DNA of 64,000 nucleotides from Gracilimonas sp040877545. Its GTDB lineage: Bacteria > Bacteroidota > Rhodothermia > Balneolales > Balneolaceae. The translations under genes and the position numbers were made by a program. The number at the start of each line of letters is the position of its first letter. The first letter of the stretch is position 1. The DNA is taken from the NCBI GenBank assembly GCA_040877545.1, contig JBBDNN010000106.1, forward strand, positions 133,538-197,537, in the 5' to 3' direction. Below, piece after piece: positions 9,877-19,600 of the stretch. The notes beneath the pieces were generated by a model, which saw nothing but the letters and a program-made list of their open reading frames with translations, was not told the origin of the DNA and ran no database searches.

Positions 9877-10677
9877 ATGAAATATGTAGCCTACAGTATC
9901 ATCATTCTTTTCTTTATTTCTTCTTGTAATTCGGAAGAACGGGAATTATTCCCGGTATCAGGAATTATTATTCATAACCAAAATGAGCCGACCAGCCTTA
10001 ATGAAAATTTTAATTTCAATAAGAATTCTTTTGTGCTTATTACTATAAGCCACCAAAATGCGGAGAATTCAGGTGAAGCCATATATAAAGAGCGCTTTGA
10101 TTCTATCGATTCTTTTCCATTTGAATTTGTATTAGATCCAAAAGAATTTACAAGCAATAATGGAGAATACACGGTTAAAGCAGAAGTGTTTGCCCAAGAA
10201 AGAAATGCCTTATTTGTCGGAGATCTTGTTACTGAAAATGGATATTTCTTTTCCCGAAATACTGATTTCTTAGAACTTGAAGTTTTTGGGCTTGAACATT
10301 GTGATGCAGATTTTGCTGATTCCCTTTGCACCACCCGAAATGAAATATCAGCTAATTGTGCCCCGGTAAATGGTAAAATTTTTAAAGGACATCCTGTCCC
10401 TCCTCCCTGTACAGGTGGAGAAGGTTGTGGGAATCCCGGTTCTGTATCCTTTTCTCAAAATAACGATAGTGCGTCTTTCTATCCTACTAATAGTGATGCA
10501 ATTGCACTTCTTTCTTTTATACAAGAGGATTCTAAACTCCATTTATTCTTCGAGGAATCTAATTCAGATCCTATAGAATTTTTAATGATAAATGACTGTA
10601 AAGAAATTCAACACAAACGTTCAGGCGATGTGTATAGAGACAGTGACTATGGATGGGACGTAGAAATAAATCAATAA
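9877..10677 (+). CDS. Hypothetical lipoprotein
   Basis: ATG 9877 is preferred over an in-frame GTG at 9871 because the signal sequence reads well from MKYVAYSII. The signal ends in the lipobox ISSC, so the mature protein starts at a lipidated Cys. The rest (266 aa in all) shows beta-rich sequence with several Cys residues in the second half (EHCDADFADSLCTT, NCAPVNG, PPPCTGGEGCGNP), which could form disulfides. I do not recognise a family. The gene stands alone on the plus strand between two minus-strand genes. A terminator-like stem sits 3 bases past its stop, so it is convergent with the sigma factor gene. Confidence 0.7.
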   Translation: MKYVAYSIIILFFISSCNSEERELFPVSGIIIHNQNEPTSLNENFNFNKNSFVLITISHQNAENSGEAIYKERFDSIDSFPFEFVLDPKEFTSNNGEYTVKAEVFAQERNALFVGDLVTENGYFFSRNTDFLELEVFGLEHCDADFADSLCTTRNEISANCAPVNGKIFKGHPVPPPCTGGEGCGNPGSVSFSQNNDSASFYPTNSDAIALLSFIQEDSKLHLFFEESNSDPIEFLMINDCKEIQHKRSGDVYRDSDYGWDVEINQ

Positions 10678-10714
10678 AAAAAGCCCTGCACATCAGTAAA
10701 TATGCAGGGCTTTA
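10675..10714 (-). terminator. Rho-independent terminator of the sigma factor gene (possibly bidirectional)
   Basis: The arms AAGCCCTGCA (10681-10690) and TGCAGGGCTT (10703-10712) pair perfectly over 10 bp with a 12-base loop. Read on the minus strand the stem is followed by a run of T, so it ends the sigma factor transcript. The plus-strand side has only a weak T run but may also serve the convergent lipoprotein gene. Confidence 0.85.
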
Positions 10715-10730
10715 ATGTATGGTAAAAATA

Positions 10731-11585
10731 TTATCCGAGATAGGCGCGTAATGCAGCGCTTCGGTTGTGATGGCGCAGTTTGCGCAATGCTTTTTCTTTA
10801 ATCTGCCGAACCCGTTCGCGGGTAAGATCAAAACGCTCCCCAATTTCTTCCAGTGTAAGTGAGTGCTCACGGCCAATTCCAAAATACAAGCGAATAACTT
10901 CAGCTTCGCGGCTTGTCAATTTTGAAAGGGCTCGTTCGATTTCAACCTTCAGGGATTCACCCATCAGTTCAAAATCCGGATTTGGGATCTCCTCGTTTTC
11001 TAACACATCGAGCAGCCTGTTATCTTCACCCTGTGCAAACGGTGCATCCATAGAAAGGTGGCGGCCTGAAATTTTGAGGGTATCGGCAACTTCCCCAACG
11101 GTCATTTCCAGGCTTTCAGCCAATTCGTGAGCAGATGGAATACGTTCGTATTCCTGCTCTAATTTGGATAGCTCTTTTCCAATTTTGTTAAGAGCACCAA
11201 CCCGGTTCAGCGGAAGCCGTACAATCCGGCTTTGTTCGGCAAGAGCTTGCAGAATAGACTGACGAATCCACCATACGGCATAGGAAATAAATTTAAATCC
11301 ACGGGTCTCATCAAAACGTTTTGCTGCTTTAATCAGGCCCAGGTTTCCTTCGTTAATCAAATCACCCAGAGAAAGCCCCTGGTTTTGATATTGCTTAGCA
11401 ACAGAAACCACAAATCGCAGGTTGGCCTTCGTGAGATCTTCAAGAGCGCGCTGGCTTCCTTTTTGAATCTCTTTTGCTAACCGGACTTCGTCATCCGGTG
11501 TTATTAATTTCTCTTTCCCAATTTCGTGCAGGTAGCGATCTAATGACTCTGACTCACGAGTAGAGATTCCAGAACTTTTTGCCAC
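10731..11585 (-). CDS. rpoD: Primary RNA polymerase sigma-70 factor (Bacteroidota short form)
   Basis: The protein has 284 residues, the compact size seen in Bacteroidota, lacking the long region 1.1 and non-conserved insert of proteobacterial RpoD. Region 1.2 (SLDRYLHEIGKEKLIT), region 2 with its -10 recognition helix (FKFISYAVWWIRQSI), region 3 and region 4 with the HTH (TLEEIGERFDLTRERVRQ) are all intact. It directs core polymerase to housekeeping promoters, which in this phylum read TTTG / TAnnTTTG. A fitting promoter lies about 130-160 bases upstream in the gap after deoB, and a strong terminator follows. Confidence 0.96.
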   Translation of the reverse strand: MAKSSGISTRESESLDRYLHEIGKEKLITPDDEVRLAKEIQKGSQRALEDLTKANLRFVVSVAKQYQNQGLSLGDLINEGNLGLIKAAKRFDETRGFKFISYAVWWIRQSILQALAEQSRIVRLPLNRVGALNKIGKELSKLEQEYERIPSAHELAESLEMTVGEVADTLKISGRHLSMDAPFAQGEDNRLLDVLENEEIPNPDFELMGESLKVEIERALSKLTSREAEVIRLYFGIGREHSLTLEEIGERFDLTRERVRQIKEKALRKLRHHNRSAALRAYLG

Positions 11586-11717
11586 TGTAAATACTATTTA
11601 ATGAATGTTTGCGTGCGCTCAATGTGCAGATGAAATGACCTCAAGCTTTTAAACCACGAATGAAAAGCTCAGTTATTGCGTCTGCGATTATGTTAAAATA
11701 ATCAGCTTGCTAATATA

Positions 11718-11748
11718 CAGATTTATTCCTTCAATTTTAAACAACAAA
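11718..11748 (-). promoter_or_regulatory. Candidate promoter of the sigma factor gene
   Basis: On the minus strand TTTG (complement of 11745-11748) is followed after 19 bases by TAAATCTG (complement of 11718-11725). This is 7 of 8 to the Bacteroidota TAnnTTTG element with the expected 19-21 spacing. It starts just past the deoB stop, leaving a leader of about 125 bases before the sigma factor start. Pattern match only. Confidence 0.45.
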
Positions 11749-11758
11749 CCTGTTTATG

Positions 11759-12931
11759 TTAATTCTTATTGAGAAATGATGTTCCCGGAAATTCATGCTC
11801 AATGTTAAAAAAATCAGCCACGCTTCGGGCAATGTTTGAGAAACTTTCCCCAGTACCCAAATCTTCCGAAGCTACTCTGTTTTTCGGGAATACAATAAGA
11901 GGTACAAATTCCCGCGAATGATCGGTACTTGTTGAGCAGGGATCATTTCCGTGATCGGCGGTAATTATAAGCAAATCATCTTCCCTTATTTTTGAAACAA
12001 TGGCCGGAATTGCTCGATCAAACTCCATCAAACTTTGTGCATACCCCTGGGGATCGAGCCGGTGCCCGAACAACTGATCTGTGTCAATCAAATTTGTAAA
12101 TACAAAGCTATTATCAAGCTCTGCCGACATTAAACTTAAGAGCTGGGAAATTCCCTCCGCATTGCTTTTTGTATGGCGGTATTGAGTAAATCCCTCCCCC
12201 GCGAACAAGTCGATCACTTTGCCAATTGAATAGGTTTTTACCCCTTCATCATATAATAGCTGCACCAGGTTATTTTTTGGGGGAATAGAAGAAAAATCGT
12301 GTCGTTTCTCTGAGATTCGTTCAAAATTTCCAGGCTTTCCTGTAAAGGGCCGTGCTATTACCCTGCCGACTTCATGCGCCCCTACTACAACATTATTTCG
12401 GGCAAATTCACACCACTCATACAATTTCCCAATGGAGGTAACATCTTCATGACATGCTACCTGAAACACGCTATCAGCAGAAGTATAAACGATGGGATAT
12501 CCGGTTTCGAGGTGTTTTTCTCCAAAATCATTAATCACATCGGTGCCTGAATAGGGCTTATTACATAATGCTTTTTTCACTCCTATTCCTTTACAAAAAT
12601 CTGTAATCAGCTGATCCGGAAAACCTTCAGGATATGTCGGGAATGGTTTTTCAAGCTGGATGCCTGCAATTTCCCAGTGGCCGGTGGTAGAGTCTTTTCC
12701 TGCGGAAACCTCCCGAAGTTTTCCTGTTGCCGCAATTGGATGTTCATTTTCAGGAACCGAGTTCAGGGGAATGATATTTCCAATTCCCATTTTTTGCAGG
12801 TTTGGGAGCTGGCATCCAGTTTGCTCACAAACATGTGCCAGGGTATTCATTCCCTCATCGCCATATAAATCGGCATCTTCCTGCGCCCCCACACCCAGGC
12901 CATCAACAATAATCAAATACACATTTCCCAT
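11759..12931 (-). CDS. deoB: Phosphopentomutase
   Basis: The 390-residue protein is the usual length for DeoB, which interconverts (deoxy)ribose 1-phosphate and 5-phosphate in nucleoside salvage. Alkaline-phosphatase-superfamily metal-site motifs are present: IIVDGLGVGAQEDAD near the N-terminus, DQLFGHRLDP, and ITADHGNDP near the C-terminus. The phospho-acceptor threonine lies in DSTTGHWE. Its start is 3 bases past the stop of the upstream GAF-like gene, so the two are co-transcribed. That pairing is not an obvious functional one. Confidence 0.96.
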   Translation of the reverse strand: MGNVYLIIVDGLGVGAQEDADLYGDEGMNTLAHVCEQTGCQLPNLQKMGIGNIIPLNSVPENEHPIAATGKLREVSAGKDSTTGHWEIAGIQLEKPFPTYPEGFPDQLITDFCKGIGVKKALCNKPYSGTDVINDFGEKHLETGYPIVYTSADSVFQVACHEDVTSIGKLYEWCEFARNNVVVGAHEVGRVIARPFTGKPGNFERISEKRHDFSSIPPKNNLVQLLYDEGVKTYSIGKVIDLFAGEGFTQYRHTKSNAEGISQLLSLMSAELDNSFVFTNLIDTDQLFGHRLDPQGYAQSLMEFDRAIPAIVSKIREDDLLIITADHGNDPCSTSTDHSREFVPLIVFPKNRVASEDLGTGESFSNIARSVADFFNIEHEFPGTSFLNKN

Positions 12932-12934
12932 CTA

Positions 12935-14395
12935 TCAGCCTTCAAATAATTCAGATTCATCGTCATTCATCACTTTCGATAGCGCCTTCTTAGCTTTTTC
13001 CATCACCTGATATGCATTTGCCTGTCCATTTACCTGCGTATATCCGGCTTTAAAAGTTGCTTTTAAAGAACCACCATTTGAAAGCTTCAAACCACCTGAT
13101 AAATCCGCCTTCACTTTTTCCATCCACCCTGCCACGGCATTTTCATCATCACTCTGAATGATAAAAGCATATACATAATCAGAGTTGTAGCCAATATACC
13201 CGGGAATACCATAACGAGATGGATTCAGCACCGTCACAAAATCTGTTTGAATACCCTGAAGCTCTTCCAATCTGTATTTTGTTCGCATGGCAGAAAGATC
13301 ATTTGGCGTAGCCAAACCAAGCCAGGTTCCTGTTTCTGAGCCATTCCTCAATTTTGCCAGTTCATTATTTAATGCTGCTTCCCATAACTCTGGCAGAAAG
13401 GCTCCAAAATTCTGGGTCATTAAATCCTGCACCATTCCGGTTTTTTTGAATGCAGATTGAATACTCAATGAAGCAATTCGCACAAGATTCGATAATTTAT
13501 GCTTAGTCGATTCTTTGAAAGCCAGCGGGTCATTATCATAGCAAACCACCACTCCCTGCCGCCGGTCGTGAATCATAATAGGAATAGCAAAAGTTGCCCC
13601 TTCAGTTCTTTTTTCCAGGGAAGAAATTCTTCGGGGGTTATTGTTGAAATGCATGCTGAAAATCGGCTCGCCTTTCTCCAGTGCATCATAGGCTACACTT
13701 TTCTCCTCCAGTTGTAACCCCAGTTTCGGTGGATTCTTAGCTTTCTCTGAACTTAAAACAACATTCCAGGAACTCATTCCTGAACACAATAAAACGGCAC
13801 CCCCGCCCGGCAGACTTTTCTGCATTTCATCCAGCATATTAGATACCAACTCCACACGGTGCATGCGATAATCCAGCTGGTTTACCGATTCTTCATAATC
13901 CTCCCACTCCTTCTGCTGTTCGTGTAAATCGACTACTTCAAGATAGGTTGCCAGGACGTTTACGAGCGCGTTGTTATAGGCCGCAATTCTGTCGTGGATC
14001 AATTCCAGGTTCAGCTCGCTTTCACATTCCAGAATAGTAAGCGCAACTGTCTCTCCCTTGTTAATGAATGGGATAATGAGGATGTTTTTAGCTTTCACAA
14101 CATCAAAATAATGCATCAGTTTGGCTTTCGCTATATCCTCGCCCACCAGTAACTGTACAATTTCTTCAGCCTCTTTATACTCATCTAAAAAATGATTCTC
14201 AAAAGCCACACGATCCTGGAACATCACATTAGGCAGACTGGTGCTGTTAGTTTCCCATACAAATTGTTGCCGGGCCTTATTTACCCAACACATATATGCC
14301 AGCTCAGATTTTGTAGAGGAGCGAAGCAAATGCACCAAATCCTGAATGATCTGTTTAAATTCCCGAAGTGCTTTTTCTTGTCTGTTTAAGGACAT
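12935..14395 (-). CDS. GAF-like domain protein of unknown function
   Basis: The 486-residue soluble protein has no signal or membrane segment. Two regions read like GAF sensory domains: about residues 15-165, ending in the helix that carries VDLHEQQ, and about 180-335, containing EGATFAIPIMIHDRRQGVV. The last ~140 residues form a mixed alpha/beta region (SRYGIPGYIGYNSDYVYAFII) vaguely like a degenerate nucleotide-cyclase or GGDEF fold, but no GGDEF signature is present, so I do not call it. A role in sensing a small ligand is inference. It is the first gene of a two-gene unit with deoB, 3 bases apart. Confidence 0.6.
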   Translation of the reverse strand: MSLNRQEKALREFKQIIQDLVHLLRSSTKSELAYMCWVNKARQQFVWETNSTSLPNVMFQDRVAFENHFLDEYKEAEEIVQLLVGEDIAKAKLMHYFDVVKAKNILIIPFINKGETVALTILECESELNLELIHDRIAAYNNALVNVLATYLEVVDLHEQQKEWEDYEESVNQLDYRMHRVELVSNMLDEMQKSLPGGGAVLLCSGMSSWNVVLSSEKAKNPPKLGLQLEEKSVAYDALEKGEPIFSMHFNNNPRRISSLEKRTEGATFAIPIMIHDRRQGVVVCYDNDPLAFKESTKHKLSNLVRIASLSIQSAFKKTGMVQDLMTQNFGAFLPELWEAALNNELAKLRNGSETGTWLGLATPNDLSAMRTKYRLEELQGIQTDFVTVLNPSRYGIPGYIGYNSDYVYAFIIQSDDENAVAGWMEKVKADLSGGLKLSNGGSLKATFKAGYTQVNGQANAYQVMEKAKKALSKVMNDDESELFEG

Positions 14396-14519
14396 GTAGA
14401 TGTGTTATTAAAAATTTTATTCAATTAACTATGAAAAATTTCAAGAAACAAACTCCAATACCAAAGTATGATGAAGATAACCGGCATTTGAATTCGGATC
14501 TTGTGATTTTACCTAAACG

Positions 14520-16319
14520 TTATTTTATAGCCCCAGCCAATTTTTCCGCTTCCTCCACCATCCGCTCGAAAGAGGCCAGTCCTTTATTCCAGAAATCAGG
14601 CTTAGTGATATCCAGCCCCATCTTGGATACCAAATCCTGTGGCCATTCCGAACCACCCGCAATCAATAAATTCAGGTATCGCTCCGAAAATCCTTCCGGC
14701 CGTTGCGTATACTCTTCGTATAAAGCCAGCACAAGCAACTCCCCAAAAGCATAGGCATATACATAACCGGGAGTGTGCAGAAAATGGGGGATGTAACTCC
14801 ACCAGATTCCATATTCTTCCGTCATTGAGATGGCATCTCCATATAATGCCTTTTGCTGTTCCATCCACAGTTCACTGAATCTTTCGGAGGTTAATTCCCC
14901 TTCTTCCCTCCGCGCCGTATGCATGGCGTTTTCAAAACGATTCATAGAAATCTGCCGGAAAACAGTAGCGATGGTATCGTCAATTTTCCCCATCAGCAGC
15001 GCCAGTTTTTCCTTTGGATCATCAAGTTCTTTTTTCAGCTTTTGAAAAACCAGCATCTCCCCAAATACGGATGCCGTTTCAGCAGTCGTTAATGGTGTGG
15101 ACGATTGTAATACTCCTTGTTGCCGCGACAGATATTGATGAACCCCATGTCCCAATTCATGCGCCAGCGTTTGTACATCACGAATTCTACCATCAAAATT
15201 CATAAAAACATAAGGGTGAGCCGATGGAACTGTTCCCGCCGAATACGCTCCTCCTCTTTTCCCCGGTTTGATGGCGGCGTCTATCCATTTCTTATCAAAA
15301 AACTTTTGAGTGATTTCCCCTATTTTTGGGTGGAAATTATTGTACGAATCCAGCACCATTTCCTGTGCGCTGTTCCAATCTATAGCCGCCTCATTTTCAA
15401 CTATGGGAGCATAACGATCATAATCTTTCATCTCATCCAGACCGAGCAAATCCCGCTTCAGTTTGTAATATCTTTGAACAAGATCATATTTTGAGGTCAC
15501 CGCATTCACCAAAGCATCCACTGTTTCATTATCTGTTTCGTTGGCAAGATTGCGGGATGAAATCCAGCTGGAGTAATTACGAAGCTTGTCGTTCGTGAAT
15601 TTATCAGCCAACAGCGTATTAAATACGAATGTCAGGGAGCGGTTCAATTTTTTGAAGGTTTTGGAGAGCGAAGCATGCGCACGTTTTCGTAAATCACGAT
15701 CGCTTTCATGAAGTTTACTCAGGGCCTCCTGCTCGGTAAGTTCTTTCCCGTCTAATTCAAATTTGGCTGCCCCTAGTGTTTCATCAAAAAAGCGAATCCA
15801 GGCACTTCTGCCCGTCACCGATTTGGCTGAAAGTATTTGCTCCTGATTTTCTTCCAGCACATGGTCTTTATACAGCCGCGATACTTCCAGGTAATGTTTG
15901 TAGCGGGCGAGTTCATTACTTTCAATTAGTGTTTTGGCATCCGAATCGGAAACTTTTAGCCATTCCACATCCATAAACACCAGCTTTTGGCTTATTTCGG
16001 AAGAAAGCTCATTCGTCTCCGCCACCAGTTTCCCGTAGCTCGTATTTGAGGTATCGGTAGACCACTGCAAATAAGCGAAAGAGCCAATTTTGCCTGACAA
16101 ATCTATAATTTCCTCATATTCATCCAGCATTTTTTTAAAAGATGATGCATCCAGTTCCGCCACCTTTCCACGATATTTCCCGGCAAATTTTTCCGCCTGT
16201 TCTACAACCTTCTTTTTATCAGCGGCAAGTGCGGGATCTTCATTAGAAGAATAGAGATCAGATAGGTCCCAATTGATATTCTCCGCGCCGGTTTTCTCTT
16301 TGGTGATGGTCTCGCTCAT
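14520..16319 (-). CDS. pepF: Oligoendopeptidase F (M3 family metallopeptidase)
   Basis: The 599-residue protein carries the zinc motif HELGHGVHQ, with the third ligand region TTAETASVFGEM about 25 residues later, as in M3B oligoendopeptidases. The N-terminal oligopeptidase F domain precedes it (KVAELDASSFKKML...). There is no signal peptide, so it acts in the cytoplasm on short peptides of roughly 7-17 residues, as known for PepF. It starts ATGAGCGAGACC. It stands alone, separated by 124 bases from the GAF-like gene downstream on the same strand. Confidence 0.95.
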   Translation of the reverse strand: MSETITKEKTGAENINWDLSDLYSSNEDPALAADKKKVVEQAEKFAGKYRGKVAELDASSFKKMLDEYEEIIDLSGKIGSFAYLQWSTDTSNTSYGKLVAETNELSSEISQKLVFMDVEWLKVSDSDAKTLIESNELARYKHYLEVSRLYKDHVLEENQEQILSAKSVTGRSAWIRFFDETLGAAKFELDGKELTEQEALSKLHESDRDLRKRAHASLSKTFKKLNRSLTFVFNTLLADKFTNDKLRNYSSWISSRNLANETDNETVDALVNAVTSKYDLVQRYYKLKRDLLGLDEMKDYDRYAPIVENEAAIDWNSAQEMVLDSYNNFHPKIGEITQKFFDKKWIDAAIKPGKRGGAYSAGTVPSAHPYVFMNFDGRIRDVQTLAHELGHGVHQYLSRQQGVLQSSTPLTTAETASVFGEMLVFQKLKKELDDPKEKLALLMGKIDDTIATVFRQISMNRFENAMHTARREEGELTSERFSELWMEQQKALYGDAISMTEEYGIWWSYIPHFLHTPGYVYAYAFGELLVLALYEEYTQRPEGFSERYLNLLIAGGSEWPQDLVSKMGLDITKPDFWNKGLASFERMVEEAEKLAGAIK

Positions 16320-16515
16320 TCGCTCGTTTTTTTATTTGGAATATAGGGTAAGCAGCAAGCGATTTAAAGGATTGTGTTAGGTTATTTTCTGTAGCAAATA
16401 TTGAAGAAGCGGTACGGATGAGAAAATATTAGATTAAGGTCTTCTTCAACAGTAGAGCAAACCAAAGCCAAAATCTATAATCCCATAATTTCTAATTTCC
16501 CTGTTACACTTTTTA

Positions 16516-16569
16516 TGATATCGGTATCACAGTTTTTATCGTTTTTTAGCTATGTAATGCTTAATTTTG
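16516..16569 (+). promoter_or_regulatory. Candidate promoter/operator region of the 2-oxoglutarate dehydrogenase gene
   Basis: The 356-base gap 16320-16675 holds no gene. Its useful features are TAATTTTG (16562-16569), a full match to TAnnTTTG, and upstream an inverted repeat TGATA-tcgg-TATCA (16516-16529). No clean TTTG occurs at the right distance for the -33 element, so the promoter call is weak. Confidence 0.35.
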
Positions 16570-16675
16570 ACATTAAATAAAAGCATATCCAATTCTGTCG
16601 CTTTGAAACATTTTATTGGCATTATCATTTCTATTTATAAATCATTGCACAAATCCGCAAGAGGTTAACAATCCA

Positions 16676-19600
16676 TTGAAATCACTTGAAGCTGTCTTTG
16701 GCCCGAATTCTGCACTAGTTGAGGAACTCTACGAACAATATAAAAGCAGTCCAGATTCAGTGCCGGCTCACTGGAAGCGTTATTTTGATGATCTTGAAGG
16801 TAAACCGGTAGAAGAAGCTCAGGCACCAGACCCGGAAATTGAACGCCAGCGGAAAGCCCTGGAGCAAGCAGGCAATGGGAAGCAAGCCGAGATTACCAAA
16901 GAAGCCCCAAAAAAGGAAGCTCCTAAAAAGAAAGAAGCACAAGCTCCAAAAAACGCCTCTCTTGAAAAGATCAAAGGCGTAGCTACCAAAATTGTTGAAA
17001 ATATGGACGAGAGCCTGGAGGTTCCCACAGCGACTTCGCTTCGTGTGCTTCCGGCAAAAATGATGGTGGAGGATCGGACGATCATAAACCGGCATCTGCT
17101 TCAGAGGAATGATCCTAAAGCATCTTTTACTCATTTTATCGCCTGGGCTATTATTCGTGCCCTAAAAGAATATCCAAATATAAATAACTCCTATTTATAT
17201 AAAGATGATGCTCATTTCAAAGTTATACCCGATTCGGTAAATCTTGGTGTTGCTGTTGATTTGCAGAGCAAAGACGGTTCCCGCAATCTTGTTGTTCCGA
17301 ACATTAAGGGCGTGGATAAAATGACCTTCAAAGAGTTCCTCTATGCCTATGCCGAATTGATTGAAAAAGCCCGAACCGGCAGTCTTCAAATCGACGATTT
17401 CCAGGGAACTACCATCAGTATTACAAATCCGGGAACACTCGGTACTATTTCCTCTGTCCCACGATTGATGCAAAAGCAAGGAGCTATCATTGCAACGGGA
17501 GCCATTGATTATCCCGCCGAATATCGTGCTATGTCGAAAGATGTGCTTAACCAATTGGGCGTCAGCAAAGTGATGACAGTTACCTGTACTTATGATCACC
17601 GCGTGATTCAAGGTGCAGAATCCGGTTCCTTCCTTTCCAAAGTAGATCAGTTGCTGAGCGGACAGGAAGATTTTTATGATGAAATTTTTGCCGACCTGGA
17701 TATCCCTTATGCTCCTATCCCTTATGGAGAAGATAATTATGCAGGTCCTTTTGCCGGCGGAATTAATACACTTGAGCAAGACCGACGGGCGGTTGGCGTC
17801 TGGAGACTTATCAATATGTACCGGATGCGTGGCCATGTTCTTGCTGATCTTGATCCGCTGGGAGATAAACCCGGCTATAATCCGGAACTCGATCTGGATT
17901 ACTACGGCCTTTCACTTTGGGATCTTGACCGGGAGTTTTATTGTGGCGGACTCGGGGGAAAAGACAAAGCACCTTTACGCGAAATTATCAAATTGCTGCG
18001 TGATACCTATTGTGGAAATATCGGTGCGGAGTATATGCACCTGCTGGATATGGACGAACGTCAGTGGTTGCGCGAGACGATGGAGTCTACCGGAAATAAT
18101 GCCCAGCTTAATAAAGATGACAAGCGTGAGATTTTGCATAAGCTGAATCAGGCAATGGCTTTTGAAGAGTTTCTTCATAAAAAATACATCGGCCACAAAC
18201 GCTTTTCCCTTGAAGGCGCCGATACACTGATTCCCATGATTCATTTTATGTTAGAGAAAGCGGGCATCCATGACATCGAAAAAATATTCCTGGGAATGGC
18301 GCACCGCGGGCGGCTGAATATGCTCGTGAATATCATGAACAAGCCATATCACCGCGTATTTGCAGAATTTGAAGGAAATATTGACCCGGATAGTATTCAG
18401 GGTTCCGGTGATGTGAAATATCACCTTGGTGCAAAAGGTAAGCATAAAGCAGCCAACGGCAATGAAATTGAAATGCAGCTCATGCCAAACCCGAGCCATC
18501 TTGAAGCAGTGGATCCTGTGGTGGAAGGTGCCGCCCGGGCATTGCAGGATCATCACGAAAAAGAGGATGCAGCAAAACGAATTCTACCGGTTTTGATGCA
18601 TGGTGATGCTGCTTTTGCCGGCCAGGGCGTAGTGGCAGAAACGCTGAATATGTCGCAGCTTGAAGGGTATAGCACCGGCGGTACCATTCATATTATTATT
18701 AATAACCAGATCGGTTTTACCACATTACCAAAAGACGGACGTTCTACGGAGTATGCCTCTGATCTTGCAAAAATGATCCTGGCGCCGATCTTTCATGTGA
18801 ATGGAGATACCCCGGAAGCGGCTGTTCATGCTATACAAATGGCGGTTGAATATCGCCAGAAGTTTGGGAAAGATGTGATCATTGATCTTATCGGTTATCG
18901 AAAGCATGGTCATAATGAAGGCGATGAACCGGCATTCACACAGCCTGGAATGTATAAGGAAATTAATGATCATCCCCCTGTTCGCGATATTTACACCGAA
19001 AATCTGGTTAAAAATGATGAGCTGACAAAAGAAGAAACTCAGCAAATTTTTGATGAATTCGATCAGTTACTGCAGGAAGCTTTTGAAGACGCAAAAAAAG
19101 CACCAAATGTAGAAGTAACAGATAATCTAATTGACCGGCTTGAAACTCCACAGGAAAAGTGGAATAAATATCCTGATACTACTTATCCATCTGAAGAGCT
19201 GAAGGATATTGCCGTAAAATTAAATACGGTTCCTAAAGATTTTGATGCGAACCCAAAATTACTCAAGCAACTTGCCAAACGGACTGAAATTGTTAATAAC
19301 AATGAGAAAAAAATCGATTGGGGATTTGCAGAACTTTTAGCCTTTGGTTCACTCCTGAAAACAGGAACTACCATACGACTTACAGGGCAGGATGTGGAGC
19401 GTGGCACCTTCTCCCATCGTCACGCTGTACTGCATGGCACCGAAACCAATCAAAAATTTATACCGCTAAATAATCTCTCGGACGATCAAGCCCGGTTTCA
19501 CGTTCATAACAGTTTATTGAGCGAATTTGCAGCTTTGGGTTTTGAATTCGGCTACAGTTCTGAAAATCTAAAAGCATTAGTTATATGGGAAGCACAGTTT

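Noticed and set aside
11644..11669. AGCTTTT/AAAAGCT inverted repeat in the sigma factor leader
   Set aside because: Only 7 bp with a 12-base loop, no T run and no known motif; too weak to call a regulator site or attenuator.
14368..14754. Plus-strand frame in the gap between the GAF-like gene and pepF
   Set aside because: The first ~30 codons look protein-like, but most of it is antisense to pepF and no family is recognisable.
17195..19045. Several long antisense frames inside the 2-oxoglutarate dehydrogenase gene
   Set aside because: All lie opposite a conserved 1200-residue enzyme and look like shadow frames.
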